Below are positions 1 through 7,449 of a stretch of 16,081 nucleotides of DNA, one piece after another. The stretch lies in contig JBGUVL010000032.1 in assembly GCA_045134375.1 (NCBI GenBank), positions 1 through 16,081 of the forward strand, given 5' to 3'. Source of the stretch: JBGUVL01 sp045134375 (GTDB lineage Bacteria > Bacillota_I > Bacilli_A > Erysipelotrichales > Erysipelotrichaceae). Both the position numbers and the translations under genes were made by a program. Positions within the stretch are counted from its first letter, which is position 1. Every line of letters starts with the position of its first letter. Under the pieces are notes generated by a model. It was not told where the DNA came from and did no database searches. It saw only the letters and a list, made by a program, of their open reading frames with translations.

Positions 1-1448
1 ACACTTAAAACATCAAATGGAATTCTTGCCCAATCCGCCGTCATTCCATCAATAGAGGTAACAGCACGAATAGCTACCGCATACGCATATGTTCTCTGAT
101 CTCCCATAACACCAACCGAACGCATATTGGTCAACGCAGTAAAATACTGCCAAATATCTCGATCTAGCCCTGCTTTAGCAATTTCTTCACGAAGAATGGC
201 ATCCGATTCACGAACGATCATCAATTTTTCTTCCGTTACCTCACCAATAACACGAATTCCTAATCCTGGTCCTGGGAATGGCTGACGCCAAACCATTTCA
301 TCTGGCAATCCTAACTCTTTTCCTAACGCTCTAACCTCATCTTTGAACAATGTATTCAATGGTTCGATTAATTTAAATTGCATATCTTCTGGCAAACCAC
401 CAACATTGTGATGAGATTTTATCGTTTGTGCCGTCTTTGTTCCTGACTCAATGACATCCGTATACAAAGTTCCCTGCGCTAACCACTTAATATTTTCCCC
501 TTCGGTCAGTTTCTTTGCTTCTTCATCAAATGTATATACAAATTCATTTCCAATAATCTTACGTTTCTTTTCTGGATCAGTGACACCAACTAATTTGCTT
601 AAGAACTTCTTACCGGCATCAATCTTGTGAAGATTCAGCTTCATGTTACGTCCAAAGACTTCCATGACACTTTCGGCTTCCCCTTTTCGTAGTAAACCAA
701 GATCAATAAACATACAGATCAATTGGTCCCCAATCGCCTTATGCAGTAAAGCAGCCACGACAGAGGAATCAACCCCTCCAGACAATCCCAATAACACTTT
801 GTCATTTCCAACCGTCTTTCTGATCTTTTCCACTTCCATATCAATGAAAGACTTCATTGACCAGTTATTTTCTGCATGACATACTTCAAATACAAAGTTG
901 CGTAAAATATCATTTCCAAATTCAGAATTTCTAACTTCTGGGTGGAATTGCAATGTATAAATATTCTTTTCTCGATTACTAGTCGAAGCAAAAGGACAAG
1001 TATCACTAGAAGCATCCACCATGAATCCTTCTGCTAATTGATCCACCTGATCTCCATGTGACATCCAAACCACCTGTGTTTCAGGCAATCCCTTAAACAA
1101 TGGTGAATCGCTTTTTACCGTAATTTCGGTTCTTCCATATTCCTTTGATTCACATGGTTTCACATGACCACCATTCATATAATGAGTCATCTGCATTCCA
1201 TAACAAATCCCCAATACCGGAATCCCACTATCAAAAATCGCAGGATCGCATTTAAATGCATCCTCTTCATAAACACTATTTGGCCCACCACTAAAGATGA
1301 TTCCTTTCACATCACCAAATGCTTTGATTTCTTCTAATGAAAGCGTATGAGGATGTAGTTCGCTATACACACCAAACTCACGAATACGGCGTGCAATCAA
1401 CTGATTATATTGACTTCCAAAATCCAATACAATAATTTTATCTGCCAT
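1..1448 (-). CDS. guaA: GMP synthase (glutamine-hydrolysing), 3' end cut by window edge
   Basis: Converts XMP to GMP using ATP and glutamine, the last step of de novo guanine nucleotide synthesis in the cytoplasm. The reading frame begins MADKIIVLDFGSQYNQ at 1448 and stays open to base 1, giving about 482 residues; the family is usually about 510, so roughly 30 C-terminal residues lie outside. The N-terminal class I glutamine amidotransferase domain shows the nucleophile motif GICYGMQ (Cys near residue 82) and the later QFHPEV histidine. The ATP pyrophosphatase domain follows, with P-loop LSGGVDSS near residue 220, then the GuaA C-terminal domain with RQPFPGPGLGIRV. The start is set by AAGGAG seven bases upstream of the ATG. 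Two possible -10 boxes (TAGAAT on the minus strand, 1478-1483 and 1489-1494) lie upstream without a convincing -35. I saw no purine riboswitch in the short leader. Confidence 0.97.
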   Translation of the reverse strand, partial: MADKIIVLDFGSQYNQLIARRIREFGVYSELHPHTLSLEEIKAFGDVKGIIFSGGPNSVYEEDAFKCDPAIFDSGIPVLGICYGMQMTHYMNGGHVKPCESKEYGRTEITVKSDSPLFKGLPETQVVWMSHGDQVDQLAEGFMVDASSDTCPFASTSNREKNIYTLQFHPEVRNSEFGNDILRNFVFEVCHAENNWSMKSFIDMEVEKIRKTVGNDKVLLGLSGGVDSSVVAALLHKAIGDQLICMFIDLGLLRKGEAESVMEVFGRNMKLNLHKIDAGKKFLSKLVGVTDPEKKRKIIGNEFVYTFDEEAKKLTEGENIKWLAQGTLYTDVIESGTKTAQTIKSHHNVGGLPEDMQFKLIEPLNTLFKDEVRALGKELGLPDEMVWRQPFPGPGLGIRVIGEVTEEKLMIVRESDAILREEIAKAGLDRDIWQYFTALTNMRSVGVMGDQRTYAYAVAIRAVTSIDGMTADWARIPFDVLS

Positions 1449-1583
1449 CTATATTCTCCTTTTTTAATATATTGTATATTCTACCATTATTCTATCCTAA
1501 ACTCCATAAAAAAAACCAAATACAAAAATGAAATCGATCGAATTTTTACCTTTTCTATTATTACAATTTTCTTTGAACACTAG

Positions 1584-1616
1584 AAAAAGGAAGAATACAA
1601 AATGCATTCTTCCTTT
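1584..1616 (-). terminator. Rho-independent terminator of htpG
   Basis: An 11-bp perfect stem (arms 1586-1596 and 1606-1616, nine-base loop) read on the minus strand is followed by five T residues. It begins 12 bases after the htpG stop codon, so it separates htpG from guaA. Confidence 0.85.
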
Positions 1617-1628
1617 CTTCATTCATTG

Positions 1629-3572
1629 CTATCGTTGATTTGCTTTTACCATTAAATCACAAATCTTATTTGAGAAAGCAATTGGATCATCAATTTCAAA
1701 TCCTTCCATCAATAATGCCTGATTATATAATAAATCAGCATAATCTTTGATCGCATCTTTATCTGTTTCGTACATTTTCTGCAATGCTTCAAAGATTGGA
1801 TGGTTTGGATTAATTTCTAAGATTCTAGTTGCCTTCATTCCCATCGGATTACCATCTGGCATATTATTCAATACTTTTTCCATCTCAAAGCTCATGCCTT
1901 CCGCAGCCGTTAAGCATACCGGATGAGATTTTAAACGAGAAGAGATCTTCACTTCCGCTACACTATCTCCTAACGCTTCTTTAATACCAGTTAAAAGATC
2001 TTTATTCGCTTCACTCTTTTCTTCGACTGCTTTCTTTTCTTCTTCACTCTCTAAATCAAGATCTCCTTGCGAAATATTTTTAAAAGTTTTTTCTTTATAA
2101 GAATTCATCATCTGTAATGCAAATTCATCCACATCATCACATAGATACAAAATTTCATAACCTTTTTCTTTGACCAATTCTACCTGAGGAAGCTTATCGA
2201 TCTTATCAATGTTCTCTCCACTGACATAGTAGATATGTTCTTGCCCTTCCTGCATACGATTGATATATTCGTCTAAAGTTACTAAACTCTTATCTCTTGA
2301 ACTATAGAATAACAGTAAGTCTTGCAACATTTCTTTATGTGTTCCATAATCACTGTAAACCCCATATTTGATCTGTAATCCAAATGTATTCCAAAATTTT
2401 TCATACGTTTCACGATCGTTCTTTAACATCAATAACAATTCCGATTTGATTTTCTTTTCAATACGAGAAGCAATCACACGCAACTGCTTGTCATGTTGAA
2501 GCATTTCTCTAGAAATATTCAATGATAGATCCTGAGAATCCACTAATCCTCTGACAAAACGGAAATGTTCTGGAATCAATTCACTTGCCTTATCCATAAT
2601 AAAGACACCACGGGAATAAAGTTGTAATCCTTTTTCATATTCATTTGAATAGTAATTCATTGGTGCTTTCCCTGGAATGAACAACAATGCATCAAAGGAT
2701 ACGGTACCTTCAACATTTGTATGAATCGTCTTTAATGGTTTGGTGTAATCCATAAATTTAGACTGATAGAATTCAGCATATTCTTCCTCAGTAATGTCTT
2801 TTTTATTGCGTTTCCATAATGGAACCATGGAATTCAGTGTTTTTGTCACTGTTACCTTTTCATATTTTGGTTCTTTTTCCTCACCATCTTCATTTTCTTC
2901 TTCTGGCGTTTCAATTCTACGTTCCTCTTCCACGTCCATCAAGATAGGATAACGAACATAGTCCGAATATTTCTTTACCAAACGTTCGATGGTATACGTC
3001 TGTAAATAATCGCTATAGTTTTCATCTTCGCCATCTTCACGCAAAGTCAAGGTAATCGTCGTTCCATAATCCTCTTTTTCTGCTGGTTCAATCGTATAGC
3101 CATCCACATCTTCACTTGTCCAAAGATACGCTTCTGCGCTTCCATATTTCTTCGACAACACAGTGACTTTGCTTGCCACCATAAATGCGGAATAGAAACC
3201 AACCCCAAACTGACCGATAATATCGATATTTTCGTTCTTTTCTTCTTCCTTCAAATCTTCTTTGAAGCCCAAAGAACCACTCTTCGCAATCGTACCAAGA
3301 TTTTCTTCCAGTTCTTCCTTGCTCATCCCAATACCATTGTCACGAATAATCATCGTTCGATTGTCTTTATCTAATTCAATACGAATGTTAAAATCATCAC
3401 GATTGACATCGCTCAAATTCTCCGTCAATGATCGATAATAAAGTTTATCAATCGCATCACTTGCATTCGAAATTAATTCTCTTAAAAAGATTTCCTTATG
3501 AGTATAGATGGAATTGATCATCAAATCCATCAATCGTTTGGATTCTGCCTTAAACGCTTTTTTATCTGCCAT
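1629..3572 (-). CDS. htpG: Molecular chaperone HtpG (bacterial Hsp90)
   Basis: ATP-dependent cytosolic chaperone that acts as a homodimer on partly folded client proteins. The 647-residue product has the GHKL ATPase domain at the N terminus: LISNASDAIDKL (catalytic-region Asn at about 36), DNGIGM at 78-83 and GQFGVGFYSAF at 120-130. An acidic linker (EEERRIETPEEENEDGEE) precedes the middle domain, whose client and ATP-contact region includes SLNISREMLQ. The C-terminal dimerisation domain ends without a eukaryotic MEEVD tail. The frame could open upstream at 3593, but AGGAGGT lies seven bases from the ATG at 3572 and the alternative starts fall on or before that site, so MADKKAFKAE is chosen. 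It is a single-gene unit with its own promoter, two CIRCE-like operators and a terminator. Slightly longer than the usual 625-635 residues, apparently because of the linker. Confidence 0.97.
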   Translation of the reverse strand: MADKKAFKAESKRLMDLMINSIYTHKEIFLRELISNASDAIDKLYYRSLTENLSDVNRDDFNIRIELDKDNRTMIIRDNGIGMSKEELEENLGTIAKSGSLGFKEDLKEEEKNENIDIIGQFGVGFYSAFMVASKVTVLSKKYGSAEAYLWTSEDVDGYTIEPAEKEDYGTTITLTLREDGEDENYSDYLQTYTIERLVKKYSDYVRYPILMDVEEERRIETPEEENEDGEEKEPKYEKVTVTKTLNSMVPLWKRNKKDITEEEYAEFYQSKFMDYTKPLKTIHTNVEGTVSFDALLFIPGKAPMNYYSNEYEKGLQLYSRGVFIMDKASELIPEHFRFVRGLVDSQDLSLNISREMLQHDKQLRVIASRIEKKIKSELLLMLKNDRETYEKFWNTFGLQIKYGVYSDYGTHKEMLQDLLLFYSSRDKSLVTLDEYINRMQEGQEHIYYVSGENIDKIDKLPQVELVKEKGYEILYLCDDVDEFALQMMNSYKEKTFKNISQGDLDLESEEEKKAVEEKSEANKDLLTGIKEALGDSVAEVKISSRLKSHPVCLTAAEGMSFEMEKVLNNMPDGNPMGMKATRILEINPNHPIFEALQKMYETDKDAIKDYADLLYNQALLMEGFEIDDPIAFSNKICDLMVKANQR

Positions 3573-3586
3573 AAACATACCTCCTG

Positions 3587-3613
3587 TTAGCACTCTCTTT
3601 TTTTGTCTGCTAA
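3587..3613 (-). promoter_or_regulatory. CIRCE operator, promoter-proximal copy (HrcA site)
   Basis: Plus-strand text is TTAGCACTC, nine bases, GTCTGCTAA. Against the CIRCE consensus TTAGCACTC-N9-GAGTGCTAA it matches 16 of 18 arm positions with exact spacing. It lies immediately upstream of the htpG ribosome binding site and covers the expected transcription start. HrcA is known to repress chaperone genes through this element; control of htpG by it here is inferred. Confidence 0.9.
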
Positions 3614-3614
3614 C

Positions 3615-3643
3615 AGTTTAACACTATCGTTTGGCACTGTCAA
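3615..3643 (-). promoter_or_regulatory. Sigma-A-type promoter of htpG
   Basis: On the minus strand a perfect -35 TTGACA (3638-3643) is separated by exactly 17 bases from TAAACT (3615-3620), a 4/6 match to the -10 consensus. The predicted start near 3608 falls inside the proximal CIRCE. The -35 lies within the distal CIRCE-like element, so both operators could occlude polymerase. Confidence 0.8.
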
Positions 3644-3657
3644 CACTTAAGTGCTAA
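3631..3657 (-). promoter_or_regulatory. Second CIRCE-like operator upstream of htpG
   Basis: Plus-strand text is TTGGCACTG, nine bases, AAGTGCTAA: 15 of 18 arm positions match the CIRCE consensus with the exact N9 spacing. Its centre is 44 bp from that of the proximal copy, close to four helical turns, so both sites face roughly the same side of the DNA. It contains the htpG -35 hexamer. Confidence 0.75.
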
Positions 3658-3676
3658 AAATGAATTCGGTTTTTGA

Positions 3677-3705
3677 TAAAAGAAAAGAAGCTAATGCTTC
3701 TCTTC
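3677..3705 (-). terminator. Terminator overlapping the end of mscL
   Basis: On the minus strand GAAGAGAAGC pairs across a four-base loop (ATTA) with GCTTCTTTTC, one G-U included, and is followed by TTTTATC. The upstream arm covers the last codons of mscL and the loop contains the stop region, so the operon end is very compact; the htpG control region begins about 20 bases further on. Confidence 0.7.
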
Positions 3706-4092
3706 CTGTAATAAATCTCTGATTTCTTTTAACAATTCTACTTTTTCATCCACCACAGGAGCAGGTGCTTCTACTTTTTCTTCCTCTTTGCGATGTAATT
3801 TGCTCACTAATTTAATCGCTACAAATATACTTAAGGCTATCAATAAAAAATCAATGATACTCTGCAAGAAGTTTCCATAAGTAAGCACTAAACCCGTGCT
3901 TTCATTAAGCGTAATTTTCCATCCACTTAAATCAATGCCGCCAGTTAATACTCCAATCAAAGGTGTAATAACATCCGCCACTAAACTTGATACGATTTTA
4001 GAGAATGCACCCCCAATGACAACCCCTATCGCCATATCAACAACATTACCTTTCATAGCGAAAGCCTTAAATTCTTCCATAAACTTTTTCAT
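3691..4092 (-). CDS. mscL: Large-conductance mechanosensitive channel MscL
   Basis: Homopentameric inner-membrane channel that opens under membrane tension and releases solutes during osmotic downshock. The 133-residue product has the short amphipathic N terminus (MKKFMEEFKAFAMKGN), a first membrane helix at about 15-45 containing the pore-lining VVDMAIGVVIGGAFSKIV pattern, a periplasmic loop, a second helix at about 68-96, and a charged C-terminal helix (ELLKEIRDLL). Length is normal. The frame could extend to a TTG at 4107, but GGAGG lies inside that extension, eight bases before the ATG at 4092, so the shorter start is preferred. It begins 21 bases after the pflA stop on the same strand, has no obvious promoter of its own and is followed by a terminator, so it is probably co-transcribed with pflA. 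Confidence 0.95.
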   Translation of the reverse strand: MKKFMEEFKAFAMKGNVVDMAIGVVIGGAFSKIVSSLVADVITPLIGVLTGGIDLSGWKITLNESTGLVLTYGNFLQSIIDFLLIALSIFVAIKLVSKLHRKEEEKVEAPAPVVDEKVELLKEIRDLLQEEKH

Positions 4093-4113
4093 GTTCTGAT
4101 CCTCCAAAAATCT

Positions 4114-4866
4114 TTATTCTTTGTATTTATTATACTCCATTGTGCGAAGCAAAGCATTGGCGTTTTCCACTCTTTCCTTCGTTGGTGGATGAATCCCTTT
4201 TAACGCATAATCCATTCCCAATTGTTCCCATTTAAAAGTACCTAATGTATGATATGGCAGCACTTCGACGCGTTCAACATTGTCTAAGGTTGAAATAAAC
4301 TCTCCTAGGGCTTTTAAATCATCATCGTAATCGGAACGTTGTGGTACCAACACATGACGAATCCAAACTGGTTTTTTAATCTCGGAAAGATAGTTTGCCA
4401 TTTTCAACACCATTTCATTGTCCCTCCCAGTAAGGGTCTTATGACGCTTTGGATTCATTTCCTTCAAATCCACCAACAACAAGTCCGTATACTTCATCAA
4501 CTCCTGAAATTTGGAAAAAAACGGCTCCTGATCCGTAAAACAAGCCCCACTCGTATCGATGCAAGTATGAATATTTTCTTGTTTTGCCAGTTGGAATAAG
4601 GCAATCAAAAAATCAATCTGCATCAATGGTTCTCCTCCACTTACCGTAATTCCACCATTTTTTCCCCAATAACTTTTGTATTTTTTTGCCTGCTGCAAAG
4701 CTTGTTGTGGACTTAACGATTCGTATTTGTTAGATCCCCAAGTATCCGGATTATGACAATACTGACAACGAAAAGGACACCCATGAAGAAAATAAATATA
4801 GCGAATACCAGGGCCATCCACCGAGCCAAAACTTTCAATTGAATGAATTTTTCCTAAGATTTCCAT
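4114..4866 (-). CDS. pflA: Pyruvate formate-lyase activating enzyme (radical SAM)
   Basis: Radical S-adenosylmethionine enzyme that abstracts hydrogen from the C-terminal glycine of PflB, installing the glycyl radical needed for anaerobic pyruvate cleavage. The 250-residue protein (family about 245-250) carries the CxxxCxxC iron-sulfur motif as HGCPFRCQYCHNPDTW (Cys30, Cys34, Cys37), the SAM-contact stretch GGITVSGGEPL, and DTSG and DLLLVDLKEMNP further on. AGGAGA eight bases upstream fixes the start. It follows its substrate gene pflB by 66 bases, with a stem-loop between them, and precedes mscL by 21 bases. Cytoplasmic, oxygen-sensitive. Confidence 0.96.
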   Translation of the reverse strand: MEILGKIHSIESFGSVDGPGIRYIYFLHGCPFRCQYCHNPDTWGSNKYESLSPQQALQQAKKYKSYWGKNGGITVSGGEPLMQIDFLIALFQLAKQENIHTCIDTSGACFTDQEPFFSKFQELMKYTDLLLVDLKEMNPKRHKTLTGRDNEMVLKMANYLSEIKKPVWIRHVLVPQRSDYDDDLKALGEFISTLDNVERVEVLPYHTLGTFKWEQLGMDYALKGIHPPTKERVENANALLRTMEYNKYKE

Positions 4867-4883
4867 AATGATTTTCTCCTATG

Positions 4884-4910
4884 AAAACAACCTCACTGGG
4901 AGGTTGTTTT
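4884..4910 (-). terminator. Stem-loop between pflB and pflA, possible attenuator or mRNA stabiliser
   Basis: An 11-bp perfect stem (arms 4884-4894 and 4900-4910) with a five-base loop. On the minus-strand transcript the descending arm ends GAGGTTGTTTT, but the T residues are in the stem and the next bases (CATAGGAG) are not a T tract. It lies 22 bases after the pflB stop and only a few bases before the pflA Shine-Dalgarno. A partial terminator, or a 3' structure protecting pflB mRNA, fits the known need for far more lyase than activase; which of the two is not decided by the sequence. Confidence 0.6.
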
Positions 4911-4932
4911 ACTGATTGCATAAATAATGATT

Positions 4933-7197
4933 TTACATGTGATCGTGACAAGTACGTGCGATTACATCCATCTGCTGTTCACGAGTTAAGTCAATGAATT
5001 TAACAGCGTATCCAGACACACGAATTGTGAAGTTTGCATACTCTTCTTTTTCTGGGTGTTCCATCGCATCAATCAGTTTTTCCGTACCGAATACATTTAC
5101 ATTCAGATGGTGTGCTCCTTGTTCAAAGTAACCATCCATAACCTGAACTAAATTTGTCACACGTTCATTTTCATTGTGTCCTAATGCATCTGGATTAATC
5201 GTCTGTGTATTACTGATTCCATCCAATGCCCATTCGTAAGGCAATTTAGCAACACTATTTAAGGAAGCTAATAAACCGTTCTTTTCTGCACCATAAGATG
5301 GGTTAGCTCCTGGTGATAATGGTTCCCCTGCTTTTCTTCCATCTGGTAATGAACCGGTTGCTTTTCCATAAACAACATTAGAAGTAATTGTTAAAATGGA
5401 AGTGGTTGGTTCTGAATTACGATACGTATGATGTTTTTTGATCTTCGCTAAGAATTCTCTTAACAACCATACTGCAATTTCATCCGCACGATCATCATCA
5501 TTACCATATCTTGGGAATTCCCCTTCTGTTTCATAATCGACAACAACACCATTTTCATCACGAATTGTCTTTACCTTAGCATATTTAATCGCACTTAAGG
5601 AATCGACAACATGAGAGAATCCTGCAATACCTGTTGCGAAGGTACGTTTTAAATCGGTATCGATCAATGCCATCTGAGCTGCTTCATAGTAATATTTATC
5701 ATGCATATACTGAATCAGATTTAATGTATTTACATATAGATCTGCTAACCACTCCATCATCTGATCGTATCGTTCCATTACTTCATCATAATCTAAATAT
5801 TCGGAAGTAATTGGACGATATTTTGGTGCTACCTGTTCTTTTGTCTTTTCATCGATACCACCGTTGATTGCGTAAGTCAAACATTTCGCTAAGTTCGCAC
5901 GTGCCCCAAAGAACTGCATTTCTTTTCCTGTCTGTGTTGCTGATACACAGCAGCAAATCGAATAGTCATCGCCCCATACTGGACGCATTACATCATCGTT
6001 TTCATACTGCACAGAACTAGTGTCAACCGAAACTTTCGCTGCATAACGTTTGAAATTTTCTGGTAACGCTTTGGTATATAACACGGTTAAGTTTGGTTCT
6101 GGAGAAGGTCCCATATTTTCTAACGTGTGTAAGAAACGGAAACAGTTTTTGGTTACCATGGAACGTCCATCCGTACCTAGACCTGCTACTTCTAATGTCG
6201 CCCATACTGGATCTCCTGAGAATAGCTGATTGTAGCTAGGAATACGAGCAAACTTAACCATACGGCACTTCATTACGAAGTGGTCAACCAATTCCTGTGC
6301 TTCTGCTTCTGTTAAAATACCTTTTGCTAAATCTCTTTCCACATAGATATCTAAGAATGTTGAAACACGTCCCACTGACATAGCAGCACCATTTTGTGTT
6401 TTGATCGCTGCTAAATATCCAAAATACAACCACTGGAATGCTTCACGAGCGTTCTTTGCTGGCTTAGAAATATCATAGCCATAAATGGCAGCCATTTCTT
6501 TCATTCCTTTTAATGCTTTTACCTGTTCTGCGATTTCTTCTCTCTTACGGATAATATCTTCTGCCATGGATCCACTACCGCAGTGATTGAAATCATTTAC
6601 TTTCGATTCAATTAAGTAATCGATACCATATAAAGCGACACGACGATAATCGCCAACAATACGACCACGTCCATAAGTATCTGGCAATCCTGTGATTACC
6701 TTATTATGACGAGCTCTTTTAATTTCTGGAGTATAGACATCAAATACCCCCTGGTTATGTGTTTTGTGATATTTCGTAAAAATTTCGTGTAATTTTGGAC
6801 TTGGTTCATATCCATATGTCAGACAAGCCTGTTCTGCCATCTTGATTCCACCATAAGGCATGAAAGCTCTCTTTAATGGTTTGTCCGTCTGTAAACCAAC
6901 CACTTTTTCTAAATCTTTCATGTCTTCATCAATATATCCTGGTCCATAAGCAGTAAGACCACTTACCACTTCGGTTTCCATATCAAGAACGCCACCTTTC
7001 GCACGTTCTTCTTTCTGCAATTCCTGCAGTTTTCCCCACAACTGATTGGTTGCTTCACTAGGTCCTGCTAAAAATGATTCATCTCCATTGTATGGTTTAT
7101 AATTATGCTGAATAAAATCACTAGTATTAACTTCTTCTTTCCAAAGTCTTCCTTCAAATCCTGCCCATTCTTCTGTGAACATATCCGTTAATGCCAT
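4933..7197 (-). CDS. pflB: Formate C-acetyltransferase (pyruvate formate-lyase)
   Basis: Glycyl-radical enzyme that cleaves pyruvate with CoA to acetyl-CoA and formate during anaerobic fermentation. The 754-residue product is normal length. The catalytic cysteine pair lies in SICCCVSATQTGK; by alignment with the familiar ACCVS motif the pair is Cys416-Cys417, with one additional cysteine at 415. The C-terminal glycyl-radical motif RVSGYAV places the radical on Gly729, and the protein ends in the usual HDHM-type tail. GAGGAGG six bases upstream supports the ATG at 7197. First gene of the pflB-pflA(-mscL) run, with a promoter at 7278-7306 and two cre-like motifs further upstream, suggesting control by carbon status through CcpA (inferred). 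Confidence 0.98.
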   Translation of the reverse strand: MALTDMFTEEWAGFEGRLWKEEVNTSDFIQHNYKPYNGDESFLAGPSEATNQLWGKLQELQKEERAKGGVLDMETEVVSGLTAYGPGYIDEDMKDLEKVVGLQTDKPLKRAFMPYGGIKMAEQACLTYGYEPSPKLHEIFTKYHKTHNQGVFDVYTPEIKRARHNKVITGLPDTYGRGRIVGDYRRVALYGIDYLIESKVNDFNHCGSGSMAEDIIRKREEIAEQVKALKGMKEMAAIYGYDISKPAKNAREAFQWLYFGYLAAIKTQNGAAMSVGRVSTFLDIYVERDLAKGILTEAEAQELVDHFVMKCRMVKFARIPSYNQLFSGDPVWATLEVAGLGTDGRSMVTKNCFRFLHTLENMGPSPEPNLTVLYTKALPENFKRYAAKVSVDTSSVQYENDDVMRPVWGDDYSICCCVSATQTGKEMQFFGARANLAKCLTYAINGGIDEKTKEQVAPKYRPITSEYLDYDEVMERYDQMMEWLADLYVNTLNLIQYMHDKYYYEAAQMALIDTDLKRTFATGIAGFSHVVDSLSAIKYAKVKTIRDENGVVVDYETEGEFPRYGNDDDRADEIAVWLLREFLAKIKKHHTYRNSEPTTSILTITSNVVYGKATGSLPDGRKAGEPLSPGANPSYGAEKNGLLASLNSVAKLPYEWALDGISNTQTINPDALGHNENERVTNLVQVMDGYFEQGAHHLNVNVFGTEKLIDAMEHPEKEEYANFTIRVSGYAVKFIDLTREQQMDVIARTCHDHM

Positions 7198-7277
7198 AGT
7201 TTTCCTCCTCTATCTATTATGATGCATATGCTGTCTAAGGAATCCAATCATCTGGTACCTTCGTTTTATGCTTCTAT

Positions 7278-7306
7278 AATATAGCATGCAAACTTTTAAT
7301 TTTCAA
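7278..7306 (-). promoter_or_regulatory. Promoter of pflB
   Basis: On the minus strand TTGAAA (7301-7306) and TATATT (7278-7283) are separated by exactly 17 bases, and TGC directly before the -10 gives an extended -10. The predicted start near 7271 leaves a leader of about 70 bases before the pflB ATG. TATTAT two bases further on is an alternative -10. Confidence 0.65.
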
Positions 7307-7323
7307 TCATTTTGACCGTAGAA

Positions 7324-7340
7324 ATGTAAGCGTTTTTCAT
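7324..7340. promoter_or_regulatory. cre-like site upstream of pflB
   Basis: ATGTAAGCGTTTTTCAT resembles the CcpA operator consensus WTGNNARCGNWWWCAW but has one extra T in the right half, so the spacing is off by one. It sits about 60 bases upstream of the predicted pflB start, a position where CcpA activates some overflow-metabolism promoters in Bacillota. Confidence 0.4.
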
Positions 7341-7359
7341 TATTTTTTTAACTCAAAAA

Positions 7360-7375
7360 AGTAAAGCGCTTTCAT
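7360..7375. promoter_or_regulatory. Second cre-like site in the pflB/pyrR intergenic region
   Basis: AGTAAAGCGCTTTCAT fits WTGNNARCGNWWWCAW with mismatches only at positions 2 and 3 and has the palindromic core AAAGCGCTTT. It lies 36 bp from the other cre-like motif and 20 bp upstream of the pyrR -35, so it could affect either direction. Confidence 0.5.
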
Positions 7376-7394
7376 TTCTTATCCTTGGTTTTGA

Positions 7395-7423
7395 TTGCAA
7401 TTTTTTATTCAAATCTTTATACT
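7395..7423 (+). promoter_or_regulatory. Promoter of the pyrR-like gene
   Basis: TTGCAA (7395-7400) and TATACT (7418-7423, 5/6 match) are separated by 17 bases. The predicted start near 7430 gives a leader of only about 20 bases, too short to hold a PyrR-type attenuator. Confidence 0.65.
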
Positions 7424-7449
7424 AATAGTAGTGAGAGTGAGGTTGCCCC

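Noticed and set aside
643..879. Plus-strand frame of 78 codons
   Set aside because: Lies entirely antisense within guaA, which has unmistakable protein motifs; no separate translation signals.
1449..1583. Search for a purine riboswitch or PurR box in the guaA leader
   Set aside because: No recognisable aptamer core or paired P1-P3 structure; only A/T-rich sequence with weak -10-like boxes.
3573..3593. Upstream in-frame starts for htpG
   Set aside because: They fall on or before the AGGAGGT site and inside the CIRCE element, so they cannot be the main start.
7303..7315. TCAATCATTTTGA as a possible FNR-type site over the pflB -35
   Set aside because: The spacing and arms do not fit TTGAT-N4-ATCAA, and such short A/T-rich near-palindromes are common in this DNA.
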